The position numbers and the translations under genes were made by a program. Source: Streptomyces sp. DT2A-34 (GTDB lineage Bacteria; Actinomycetota; Actinomycetes; Streptomycetales; Streptomycetaceae). From it: a stretch of DNA of 64,000 nt. Under the pieces are notes generated by a model that saw nothing but the letters and a program-made list of their open reading frames with translations, searched no databases and had not been told where the DNA came from. Shown one piece after another: positions 33,043 to 40,854 of the stretch. Every line of letters begins with the position of its first letter. Positions within the stretch are counted from its first letter, which is position 1. The stretch spans positions 7,730,001-7,794,000 of the forward strand of contig NZ_JASTWJ010000001.1 of NCBI RefSeq assembly GCF_030499515.1, read 5' to 3'.

Positions 33043-34530
33043 TCAGACGGACATGGGGCGGTCGTACGGCGAGATCGGCGCCGGAAGCCGTGAACTCCCC
33101 GTCAGACAACGGTCGACGGCCGCCGCGACCGCCCGCCCCTCCGCGATCGCCCACACGATGAGCGACTGGCCCCGGGCAGCATCCCCCGCGGCGAACACGC
33201 CGGGGACATTCGTGGCGAACCCGGCATCCCGCGTGATCGTCCCGCGAGGCTCCAGCTCCAGCCCCAGCTGGTCGATCAGCCCGTCTCCCCGGTCGGGCCC
33301 GGAGAAGCCGAGGGCGAGCAGGACGAGGTCGGCGGGCAGCGTCCGTTCGGTGCCCGCCAGCGGGCTGCGCCGTGCGTCCACCTCGGTCAGGTGGAGCGCC
33401 CGTACGTGTCCGTCGGCGTCACCCGTGAAGTGGAGCGTGGACGCCGCGAACAGCCGCGCGTCCGCGTCCGCCGCGGGGGCCGTCCGAAGATCGCGCGCCT
33501 CCTCGTGCGCGGCCGACAGACGGTAGATCTTCGGGTACGTCGGCCAGGGTTCGGCGTCCTCGTCCCGCTCGGCGCCCGGCTGGGCGTAGATGTCCAGCTG
33601 GGTCACGGACGCGGCGCCCTCCCGAACGGCGGTGCCGAGACAGTCGGCCCCCGTGTCCCCGCCGCCGACGATGACGACGTGCTTCCCGGCCGCGGACATG
33701 GGGGAGGTCTCCAGATCACCCTCGCACACCCGGTTGGCCAGCGGCAGATACTCCATCGCCTGATGGATGCCGCTCAACTCCCGCCCGGGGAGGGGAAGTT
33801 CACGCCAAGCCGTGGCCCCCGTGGCGATCACCACGGCGTCGTAGCGCGACCGCAGCTCGGCGGCTCCGATGTCCCGCCCGACCGCCGTCGACGTACGGAA
33901 CTTGGTCCCCTCGGCCCGCATCTGCTCGATCCGGCGTTCCAGATGGTGCTTCTCCATCTTGAACTCGGGGATGCCGTATCGCATCAGCCCGCCGATCCGG
34001 TCGTCCTTCTCGTACACGGCGACCGTGTGCCCCGCCCGGGTCAGCTGCTGCGCCGCGGCGAGCCCGGTGGGCCCCGACCCGATCACCGCGACCGTGCGCC
34101 CGGACAGCCGGTCCGGCGGGCTCGGGGGCGCGAACCCCTCTTCCCAGGCGCGGTCGGCGATCGCGCACTCGACGTTCTTGATGGTGACGGCCGGCTGGTT
34201 GATCGCCAGCACGCACCCCGCCTCGCACGGCGCCGGACACAACCGCCCGGTGAACTCCGGGAAGTTGTTCGTCGCGTGCAGCCGGTCGGCGGCCGCCCGC
34301 CAGTCCTCCCGCGACACCAGGTCGTTCCACTCGGGGATCAGATTGCCCAGCGGACAGGCGTCGTGGCAGAAGGGTATGCCGCAGTCCATGCAGCGGTCGG
34401 CCTGCTTGCTGATGATCGGCAGCAGCGCCCCGGGGACGTACACCTCGTCCCAGTCCTTGACCCGCTCCTCGACGGGCCGGCGCGGCCAGTCCTGGCGGGG
34501 GGTGGTCATGAAACCCTTGGGATCGGCCAT
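33043..34530 (-). CDS. gltD: Glutamate synthase small subunit
   Basis: 495 residues. The N-terminal ferredoxin-like part has Cys-x2-Cys-x4-Cys-x3-CP (CMDCGIPFCHDACP) and a second set (CPAPCEAGCVL) for two 4Fe-4S clusters. FAD- and NADPH-binding loops are VIGSGPTGLAAAQ and IVGGGDTGADCLG, and the closing FAD motif is VFAAGDAARGQSLIVWAI. It passes electrons from NADPH to the large subunit for glutamate synthesis. No gltB is adjacent, so it is either a solitary paralogue or works with a distant gltB. ATG 34530 gives the usual MADPKGFMTTPRQ start. Confidence 0.93.
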   Translation of the reverse strand: MADPKGFMTTPRQDWPRRPVEERVKDWDEVYVPGALLPIISKQADRCMDCGIPFCHDACPLGNLIPEWNDLVSREDWRAAADRLHATNNFPEFTGRLCPAPCEAGCVLAINQPAVTIKNVECAIADRAWEEGFAPPSPPDRLSGRTVAVIGSGPTGLAAAQQLTRAGHTVAVYEKDDRIGGLMRYGIPEFKMEKHHLERRIEQMRAEGTKFRTSTAVGRDIGAAELRSRYDAVVIATGATAWRELPLPGRELSGIHQAMEYLPLANRVCEGDLETSPMSAAGKHVVIVGGGDTGADCLGTAVREGAASVTQLDIYAQPGAERDEDAEPWPTYPKIYRLSAAHEEARDLRTAPAADADARLFAASTLHFTGDADGHVRALHLTEVDARRSPLAGTERTLPADLVLLALGFSGPDRGDGLIDQLGLELEPRGTITRDAGFATNVPGVFAAGDAARGQSLIVWAIAEGRAVAAAVDRCLTGSSRLPAPISPYDRPMSV

Positions 34531-34671
34531 GGCCGTCTTCCTTGCGTGCGCGTGTGACGTGTTGGAGCCGTGCGTCATCGGGCGGCACTCTTCCGGCCAC
34601 GATACGTCCCACGGGCCACGGGCGCAGAGTGGCGGGACAGCGCTTTCTCCGTGGGGCGAGCGGGGGCGGGG

Positions 34672-35151
34672 TCAGCTGAGGGCCAGCACGTAGGACACCG
34701 TCGCGGCGGCCGAGGCGACCGCGCGGACGTGGTTCCACGCCGTCCACTCGCGCACGTACGTCGGCCAGTAGGCAGCCGCCTCCGGAGTGCCCGCGTCGAG
34801 CTTGAGCAGCGCCTCGTTGCGCGGCACGTTCGCCACCATGGTCACTCCGAACGAGCCGAACAGATACAGCGCACTGCCCAGCAGCAATTCCACGGTCGCT
34901 TCGTCCGGCCAGAGCACGAACGTCACCACGGCGATCACCGCGCACAGCACCGCCGACCCTATGAACACCAGCATGAACGCCGGCAGCAACGCCGCCACAT
35001 TGATCGCCTTCATCGCGGCCACGCCCTGCGCGGGCGGCAGCGCGGCGAGCCCGCGCATCACGAAGGTCGAGAACGCGCAGAACACCCCGGCCACGAGACC
35101 GGTGCCGACCACACCGATCACGATCAGTACGAAGTACGGTCCATCAATCAC
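34672..35151 (-). CDS. DUF1772/anthrone oxygenase-like membrane protein
   Basis: 159 residues with four hydrophobic helices (about 7-30, 52-80, 86-106, 139-157). It carries the DUF1772 pattern of a conserved Asn-Val/Pro-Arg-Asn-Glu loop (ANVPRNEALL) and a C-terminal WTAWNHVRAVAS. Some members are anthrone oxygenases in polyketide tailoring; most are unassigned. No polyketide genes are close. Its upstream region (35152-35628) contains a minisatellite. Confidence 0.8.
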   Translation of the reverse strand: MIDGPYFVLIVIGVVGTGLVAGVFCAFSTFVMRGLAALPPAQGVAAMKAINVAALLPAFMLVFIGSAVLCAVIAVVTFVLWPDEATVELLLGSALYLFGSFGVTMVANVPRNEALLKLDAGTPEAAAYWPTYVREWTAWNHVRAVASAAATVSYVLALS

Positions 35152-35361
35152 GTCAGCGTCAACTCCCGCGTCCCGCCGGGATCATGCCCGGCTCCCTCCA
35201 GCATTACCAGTGAAACCTTGTACGAGATCCGTGACCATGGCCGAGCGGCGCGCGCACATACGCGAGCGGCCTGCCGGTCGGCCGGGCGGCGGAGGACGGG
35301 CGCCGCAGTGAACGGTGCGCTTTGAGGCGGCGGGGCATCGTGCAGGGGCCGGTTGGCTTCC

Positions 35362-35466
35362 CGGCGGTTCACCTCCCGGCGGTTCACTTCCCGGCCGTTC
35401 ACGTCCTGGCCGTTCAGGTCCTGGCCGTTCACGTCCCGGCCGTTCACCTCTCGGCGGTTCACGTCC
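35362..35466. repeat. 15-bp minisatellite, seven units
   Basis: Seven contiguous units of the form CGGCsGTTCACsTCC (35362 to 35466) with one to three changes each. They lie in the 477-base gap between the DUF1772 gene and the DUF2293 gene. No Shine-Dalgarno-preceded reading frame with known similarity crosses it, though the frame stays open on both strands. Confidence 0.95.
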
Positions 35467-35628
35467 CGGCCCCCGCGCGGCTGGCGGCATCGGCTCGGCC
35501 GTTCCTGACCACGTCGGCTGCACATGATCGATCCGCGCGGCAAGGCAATGGCGGCCGTGCTGCCCGGCGGTGCCGAACGACCGCACCTGACACGGCCTGC
35601 CTCCGGGTCCCGTCTCTCCGGACCACTC

Positions 35629-36345
35629 TCAGCCGACCCCCGACACCTCCGCCCGCCACGCCCGCAACGTCGACTCCACCGCCGCCGCGATCCGACGCCG
35701 AGCCTTGTGTCGCGGCACCCCGCTCATCAACAGCTGGTCGTACGGCGTGTCCATATGCCGTACGGACGCCACGACCGCCGACGTCACCGCCGCCTCGGAC
35801 AACGCCCGCCCCGCCGCACTCCGCCCCACCCGCCCGCTGCCCCGCACCGACGCATGCGCGGCGACGTCCCGCGCCCGGCCCGCCGGGCACCCCGGGAACA
35901 GCCGCCGGATCTCCCCCGCGAACGCCGCCGCGAACCGCACGTCCTCCCGCGCCCGCCGCCGGGCGTCCCGCACCCGGCGCCGCCGCCGGGCCTCCGCGTC
36001 CGCCAGGCACCGCTGCTCGGCGCGGGCGAGCCCCGCCTCCTCGACGAGGACGCCCTGCCGCTCATAACGGCTCCTGCGTCGGTTGAAGCGCACGACCACC
36101 GCCGACAGCGCACTCTCCTCCCGTGACCGACGCGTCAACGCCGTGTCGCCGCGCGGCAGAAACACCAGATGCCCGAGGTCGGCACAGTCGAGACACCGCG
36201 GCGCACCCTCCTCCAGCACGAGCATCCGCAACGGTCCCGCATGACACTCAGCACAGTGCCGCCGCTTGAGGGGCTGGATCACGATAAGGCCGGTTCGGGG
36301 CGGGGGAGCTGCGAGCGGTGCCATACGGGGTTCATGCGGTGCCAT
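35629..36345 (-). CDS. DUF2293-domain protein with N-terminal zinc-ribbon-like segment
   Basis: 238 residues. N-terminal Cys pairs (RHCAECHAGPL and PRCLDCADLGH) look like a zinc ribbon. A Arg-rich helical middle follows (RFNRRRSRYERQGVLVEEAG, ARRRRRVRDARRRAREDVRF), and the C-terminal DUF2293 domain closes it (HMDTPYDQLLMSGVPRHKAR). Function unknown; basic composition suggests nucleic acid binding. The start is ambiguous: a perfect 21-bp duplication (36315-36356) supplies two in-frame ATGs, 36324 and 36345. I use the outer one. Confidence 0.8.
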   Translation of the reverse strand: MAPHEPRMAPLAAPPPRTGLIVIQPLKRRHCAECHAGPLRMLVLEEGAPRCLDCADLGHLVFLPRGDTALTRRSREESALSAVVVRFNRRRSRYERQGVLVEEAGLARAEQRCLADAEARRRRRVRDARRRAREDVRFAAAFAGEIRRLFPGCPAGRARDVAAHASVRGSGRVGRSAAGRALSEAAVTSAVVASVRHMDTPYDQLLMSGVPRHKARRRIAAAVESTLRAWRAEVSGVG

Positions 36346-36356
36346 ACGGGGTTCAT
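36315..36356. repeat. Perfect 21-bp tandem duplication at the DUF2293 gene start
   Basis: GCGGTGCCATACGGGGTTCAT occurs twice without a gap (36315-36335, 36336-36356). Each copy supplies one in-frame ATG for the DUF2293 gene and a repeat of seven residues (MAPHEPR). Confidence 0.95.
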
Positions 36357-36535
36357 TCCCCTCGGGGCAGGCCCGGGGAACTCCCTGACCGGGGCAGAGA
36401 AGCCGTCTGATCAGGCCGGGGAGCCCGACCGACCGGGTCTGGAACGCGACCGAGCGTGTCTGGGGAACGGTGTGGTCGGGTCCGGGACGGTCTGGTCGGT
36501 CCGGGGGCGGTCGGTTCGGGCCTGGAGACGGTCTG

Positions 36536-36622
36536 CTCGGATTCGGGGGACGGTCTACTCGGATTCGGGGGACGGTCTGAGCGAGGGCGAGGGCGAGGGC
36601 GAGGGCGAGGGCGAGGGCGAGG
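36536..36622. repeat. 22-bp repeats followed by a GCGAGG hexamer run
   Basis: CTCGGATTCGGGGGACGGTCT is repeated at period 22 (36536, 36558). Looser copies extend upstream to about 36425. Seven GCGAGG hexamers follow directly (36581-36622). This fills the 417-base gap between two genes; I see no gene in it. Confidence 0.9.
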
Positions 36623-36762
36623 AGTAGGGCCAGGGCGGGGGTGAGGGCGCGGGACAGGGATAGGGGCGCGGCGGGGGTGAGGGCGAGTGGGGGCAAGGGG
36701 GGAAGCGACGGCGGTGGTGCGGCCGCGGAGCGCGCCGCACCCCGGCCGCGTCCTGCCGCATC

Positions 36763-37404
36763 ATGGGCCGTGTGCGACTCGAAGCGATCACCTGGGAACG
36801 GCTCGGCGACCTGCTGGCGGAGCGGCTGTTCGACCTGAAGTCGGCCGATGGCAGCGCTTGGCCGCGCATCGCGTTCGACGGTGCCCCGGCGGCCCGCCCG
36901 GGAGACCTCGCCGAGCGCGTCGGTGAGGCGCTGCGCATACGCGGCCGCCCCTCTCTCACCGTCGGCACGGAGGGCTTCCTGCGCCCCGCCTCGGTCCGCC
37001 TGGAGTACGGCCACCGGGACGTGGACGCCTACTACGACGGCTGGTTCGACACCGGTGCCCTGTGGCGCGAGGTCTTCGGCCCTCTCGAACCCGGCGGCGA
37101 CGGTCGCGTCCTGCCCGACCTTTGGGACCCGGTCACCGACCGAGCCACCCGCAGCTCCTACGTCCAACTCCCGCCCGCTGGCTTGCTGTTGCTGCACGGT
37201 CCCCTCCTGTTGCGTCACTGGTTCCCCTTCGACCTGACCGTCCATGTCCTCCTCTCGCCCGGTGCCCTGCGCCGCCGTACCCCCGAGGCCGAGCACTGGA
37301 CCCTCCCCGCCTTCGAGCGCTACGACCACGAGACCGACCCCGCCGGCACTGCGGACGTCCTGGTCCGTGCCGACGATCCGCGGCACCCGGCGTGGAGTGG
37401 TTGA
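36763..37404 (+). CDS. Uridine kinase-like protein without a P-loop
   Basis: 213 residues resembling streptomycete uridine kinase-like proteins: LEAITWERLGDLLAERL, RIAFDGAPAARPGDLAERV, and HRDVDAYYDGWFDTGALWREV, where the DYDDFY-like kinase motif is seen as DAYYDGWF. The phosphate-binding loop, normally GxxxxGKS, reads DGAPAARPGD and lacks the Lys. It is either an inactive paralogue or binds nucleotide differently. ATG 36763 or GTG 36772 could be the start. Confidence 0.65.
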   Translation: MGRVRLEAITWERLGDLLAERLFDLKSADGSAWPRIAFDGAPAARPGDLAERVGEALRIRGRPSLTVGTEGFLRPASVRLEYGHRDVDAYYDGWFDTGALWREVFGPLEPGGDGRVLPDLWDPVTDRATRSSYVQLPPAGLLLLHGPLLLRHWFPFDLTVHVLLSPGALRRRTPEAEHWTLPAFERYDHETDPAGTADVLVRADDPRHPAWSG

Positions 37405-37454
37405 GCGGTTTGAGCCATTGAGCAGTTGAACCCGAGTCGGCAAACCCCTTCTAT

Positions 37455-37466
37455 ATGCACGTGCAT
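37455..37466. promoter_or_regulatory. Palindromic operator before the oxidoreductase gene
   Basis: ATGCACGTGCAT is a perfect 12-bp palindrome in an A/T-rich stretch 18 bases before the ATG, overlapping where the promoter must lie. It has the look of a MarR-type repressor site. Confidence 0.65.
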
Positions 37467-37483
37467 TTAATTACTCTGTCTCC

Positions 37484-37897
37484 ATGGCGACCTCCACGAG
37501 TGATCCGATCTCCTTCGACGACTCCGTCCGCTCCCTGCTCGACGGCAGGAACTTCGCCAGCGTGGCCACCCTCGGCCCCGACGGCGCCCCGCAGAACTCG
37601 GTGGTCTGGATCAAGCGCGAGGGCGACACCGTGCTCTTCTCCTCCGTCGACGCCCGCCAGAAAGTGCGCAACCTCCGCCGCGACCCCCGCATCAGCGTCT
37701 CGGTCTACGACCTCGCCAACCCCTACACCTCCGTCGAGATCCGCGGCACCGCCGAGATACTCCCGGACGACGCCAAGCGGCTCCCGTTCGAGCTCTCGCA
37801 CAAGTACCTCGGCATCGACCCGCCCGCCGAGAAGGACGACGAGACCCGGGTGATCATCCGCGTCGTCCCACGGAAGATCGTGGGCTTCTCGGCCTGA
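37484..37897 (+). CDS. PPOX-class F420-dependent oxidoreductase
   Basis: 137-residue split-barrel flavin/deazaflavin protein: SVRSLLDGRNFASVATLGPDGAPQNSVVW at the N-terminus in outline, DARQKVRNLRRDPRISVSV, and a C-terminal barrel strand IRVVPRKIVGFSA. The family reduces substrates with F420H2, a cofactor found in actinobacteria. Substrate unknown. A palindromic operator close to the start suggests tight repression. Confidence 0.88.
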   Translation: MATSTSDPISFDDSVRSLLDGRNFASVATLGPDGAPQNSVVWIKREGDTVLFSSVDARQKVRNLRRDPRISVSVYDLANPYTSVEIRGTAEILPDDAKRLPFELSHKYLGIDPPAEKDDETRVIIRVVPRKIVGFSA

Positions 37898-38031
37898 TCG
37901 CCGCCCGCTGCCGGTGGCCGTCACCGCTCGGTTCCGGGTGCGGGTGCCGGAAGGCACGGCGAGAATGAAGGGCGCCGGGACTAGCGGTGCGTCCTGCGCC
38001 GCGCCGGCCGTCCGGCATCGGGAGGTACTCC

Positions 38032-38469
38032 ATGACCACTGCCGGAGACATCATGCACCGTGGCGCCCAGTGGATCCCCGCCCACGAGACCCTGGACCGC
38101 GCCGCCCAGCTCATGCGCGAGCTGGGCGTCGGAGCCCTGCCCATCAGCGACCAGAACGAGCGGCTCTGCGGCATCCTCACCGACCGCGACATCGTCATCG
38201 GCTGCGTGGCCGTGGGTCGCGACCCGAGCAAGGTCACCGCCGGCGAGATGGCCCACGGCACCCCGCGCTGGATCGATGCCAACGCCGACATCAGCGACGT
38301 GCTGCGGGAGATGAAGGAGCACCAGATCCGCCGGCTCCCGGTCATCGAGAACAAGCGCCTGGTCGGCATGATCAGCGAGGCCGATCTGGCCCGGAACCTG
38401 CCGGAGGACCAGGTCGCCCACTGGGCCGAGAGCGTCTACGCCAGGACCACGGCGCCGACGACGCACTGA
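38032..38469 (+). CDS. CBS-domain protein
   Basis: 145 residues made of two CBS repeats (about 5-60 and 70-125), which together bind adenine nucleotides. Visible: ELGVGALPISDQNERLCGIL then TDRDIVIGC, and HQIRRLPVIENKRLVGMIS then EADLARNL. Free-standing CBS pairs often regulate partner proteins by energy state. ATG 38032 behind GGGAGGTA. Convergent with corA, with a bidirectional terminator between. Confidence 0.92.
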   Translation: MTTAGDIMHRGAQWIPAHETLDRAAQLMRELGVGALPISDQNERLCGILTDRDIVIGCVAVGRDPSKVTAGEMAHGTPRWIDANADISDVLREMKEHQIRRLPVIENKRLVGMISEADLARNLPEDQVAHWAESVYARTTAPTTH

Positions 38470-38497
38470 CCCGGCGCACGTCCCTCACCTGAGGTGC

Positions 38498-38532
38498 CGT
38501 CCCCGTCCGGCCGACCGTGCCGGACGGGGACG
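38498..38532. terminator. Bidirectional terminator between CBS gene and corA
   Basis: CGTCCCCGTCCGG (38498-38510) and CCGGACGGGGACG (38520-38532) form a perfect 13-bp stem with a 9-base loop between two convergent genes. Confidence 0.9.
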
Positions 38533-38566
38533 CACCGCAGTCGGCCGGAGACCGGCGAGGGGAGCG

Positions 38567-39694
38567 TCAGAGCCATCCGTTGCGTCGGAAGCCGCGGTAC
38601 AGCGTCACACACGCCACGGATATCACGCCTATGACCAGCGGATAGCCGTAAGTCCAGCGCAGCTCCGGCATGTAGTCGAAGTTCATCCCGTACAGCCCGC
38701 ACACCATCGTCGGTACGGCGACGATCGCGGCATAGGCCGTGATTTTCCGCATGTCCTCGTTCTGCGCGACCGTGACCTGTGCCAGGTGCGCCTGCAGGAT
38801 CGAGTTCAGAAGTTCGTCGAAGGCGGCTATCTGCTCCTTGGCCCGCAGCAGATGGTCGGAGACGTCGCGGAAGTAGGCCTGTATCTCCGGCTCGACCACC
38901 CGGATGGGCCGCGTGGCCAGTTCCTCGAGCGGACGGCCCAGTGGAACCACGGCCCGCTTCAGCTCGAGGAGTTCCCGCTTGAGCTGGTAGATCCGGCCCG
39001 GGTCGGCACGCGCGCCGTTCTCCGCGAACACATCCGTCTCGACCTGGTCGATGTCCTCCTGCATCGAGTCGGTGACGCTCAGATAGTCGTCGACCACATG
39101 GTCCGCGATCGCGTGCAGCACGGCGGCGGGACCTTTGGCGAGCTGCTCGGGGCTCGATTCCAGCTCCTCGCGCAACGGGCCCAGCGAACCGTGCCGCCCG
39201 TGCCGCACCGTGATCACGAAGTCCCGGCCGACGAACACCATGATCTCGCCGGTGTTCACGACCTCGCTCGTCGCCGTGAGTTCCTCGTGATCGACGTAGC
39301 AGACCGTCTTGAACACCGCGAACAGTGTCTCGTCGTAGCGCTCCAGCTTCGGCCGCTGATGCGCCTCGACCGCGTCCTCGACGGCCAGCGGATGCAGGGC
39401 GAACAACTCGGCGATGCCCGCGAACTCCTGGTCCGTCGGCTCATGGAGGCCGAGCCAGACGAATCCGGCGCCGCGCTTGCGCACCTTCTGCACGACGTCG
39501 ACCAGATCGCCGCTCTCCGGGACCCGTACGCCGTCCCGGTACGTCACGCAGTTCACCACTGAGGAGCCCAGCGGGGATCTGGCGGGATGGCTGAGGTCGA
39601 CGCGGGGGCGCCGTCGAGTCAGCCGTGCCACCTTGCGGAGGCCGCCGACCTTGCTGAGGCCCGTGACCTTCCGCAGATTCCCTGCCATGGACAT
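38567..39694 (-). CDS. corA: Magnesium/cobalt transporter CorA
   Basis: 375 residues. A large cytosolic N-terminal domain (residues 1-310) with the long helix QEDIDQVETDVFAENGA, and two C-terminal transmembrane helices. The first ends in the signature YGMNF, which forms the selectivity filter, followed by the short MPEL loop. It works as a homopentamer in the membrane. ATG 39694 has AAGGAG at 7 bases; upstream in-frame sequence is not similar to CorA. Divergent from a methyltransferase gene. Confidence 0.95.
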   Translation of the reverse strand: MSMAGNLRKVTGLSKVGGLRKVARLTRRRPRVDLSHPARSPLGSSVVNCVTYRDGVRVPESGDLVDVVQKVRKRGAGFVWLGLHEPTDQEFAGIAELFALHPLAVEDAVEAHQRPKLERYDETLFAVFKTVCYVDHEELTATSEVVNTGEIMVFVGRDFVITVRHGRHGSLGPLREELESSPEQLAKGPAAVLHAIADHVVDDYLSVTDSMQEDIDQVETDVFAENGARADPGRIYQLKRELLELKRAVVPLGRPLEELATRPIRVVEPEIQAYFRDVSDHLLRAKEQIAAFDELLNSILQAHLAQVTVAQNEDMRKITAYAAIVAVPTMVCGLYGMNFDYMPELRWTYGYPLVIGVISVACVTLYRGFRRNGWL

Positions 39695-39907
39695 CTGGAT
39701 CTCCTTGCGTGGATCTCCCCATTGAAGTGCGACTCGCCTCCGGGGCGCTCCAGCCCCTTCGGTTCGCTCGCGGTGCGCCGCATCTGAGCGCCCTGGCCCG
39801 CCAGTTTGCCAGGTGGCTGTGAGACGTGGGTAAGCCTGTGGGAGCAGGTGGTTCCGCTTTGTTCCCGGCTGTGGATGAAGAGTCCGTCCCGGCGTCACCA
39901 CTCGGAA

Positions 39908-39968
39908 GGGGCGGCCCTGCGGGATTCAGGGCCGTCCTGCCGAATTCGGGGCCGCCCTGCCGAGCGTC
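39908..39968. repeat. Degenerate 20-bp repeat between corA and a methyltransferase
   Basis: Three units of the form GGGCCGyCCTGCCGA plus five bases (about 39908-39928, 39929-39948, 39949-39968). The remainder of the 314-base gap shows no gene. Confidence 0.6.
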
Positions 39969-40008
39969 GCCCCCTCCGGACAAGCCGCGCAACTGGGATG
40001 ATCGCATC

Positions 40009-40803
40009 ATGACGCGAACCCACGGATATCTCCTCGGTAATCAGCAGGACGAGGCGGGCGAGCGCTTCGACGCCTTCGCCACTCTCTTCGACCCCACGAC
40101 GTTCCGACACCTCGAACGGCTCGGTGTCGGACCCGGCTGGCTCTGCTGGGAGGTGGGCGCCGGCGGCACCTCCGTGGTGTCCTGGCTGGCCAAGAAGGTC
40201 GGCCCGACGGGACGGGTCATCGCGACCGACATCGACACCTCACAGCTCACCCCGGCCGCCCGGCCGCCGGTCGAGGTCCGCGTCCACGACGTGGGTGCGG
40301 ACGAGCCGCCGGGGGAGGGGTTCGATCTGGTGCACGCCCGGCTCGTACTCGTGCATGTGCCGGACCGCGAACGGGCGTTGCGCTCGATGATCAGTGCCCT
40401 GCGCCCCGGCGGCCGGCTCCTGATCGAGGACGCCGACCCCGCTCTGCAGCCCCTGCTCTGCCCCGACGAGTACGGCCCCGAACAGCAGCTGGCGAACCGG
40501 CTCCGCAACGGCTTCCGCAAACTGCTCGCCGACCGTGGCGCCGACCTCTCCTACGGCCGCCGACTCCCGCGCCTGCTCCGCGAGGCAGGTCTGCGCCGGG
40601 TGGAGGCCGACGCGTACTTCCCGGTCGCCTCGCCCGCCTGCGCCGCCCTGGAGTCCGCCACCATCCGCCAGATCCGCGGCCGGCTCGTCACCGAGGGCCT
40701 CGCCACCGACAAGGACATCGACCGCCACCTCGCCAACGTCGCCGCCGGAGGCATGGACCTGGCCACCGCCCCGATGATCTCGGCATGGGGGCGCAAGGCG
40801 TAG
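40009..40803 (+). CDS. Class I SAM-dependent methyltransferase
   Basis: 264 residues. SAM loop EVGAGGTSVVSWLA, acidic loop VIATDID, motif DLVHARLVLVHVPDRERAL and GGRLLIEDADP are all in place. The start region MTRTHGYLLGNQQDEAGERFDAF is shared by a streptomycete subfamily. Substrate unknown. ATG 40009 is at the end of GATGATCGCATC, with no ribosome site, so the transcript is probably leaderless. Convergent with the psuK-like gene. Confidence 0.85.
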   Translation: MTRTHGYLLGNQQDEAGERFDAFATLFDPTTFRHLERLGVGPGWLCWEVGAGGTSVVSWLAKKVGPTGRVIATDIDTSQLTPAARPPVEVRVHDVGADEPPGEGFDLVHARLVLVHVPDRERALRSMISALRPGGRLLIEDADPALQPLLCPDEYGPEQQLANRLRNGFRKLLADRGADLSYGRRLPRLLREAGLRRVEADAYFPVASPACAALESATIRQIRGRLVTEGLATDKDIDRHLANVAAGGMDLATAPMISAWGRKA

Positions 40804-40854
40804 GGGAGTGGGAACTGACGTGGATTCAGCAGAGTCGCCAGAAGCCGGTCGCCG

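Noticed and set aside
33043..34530. Gene for a glutamate synthase large subunit next to gltD
   Set aside because: Neighbours on both sides are unrelated (AhpD-like and DUF1772); no gltB fragment is seen.
35362..35466. Repeat array considered as CRISPR
   Set aside because: Units are contiguous with no unique spacers, only 15 bases long, and no cas genes are present.
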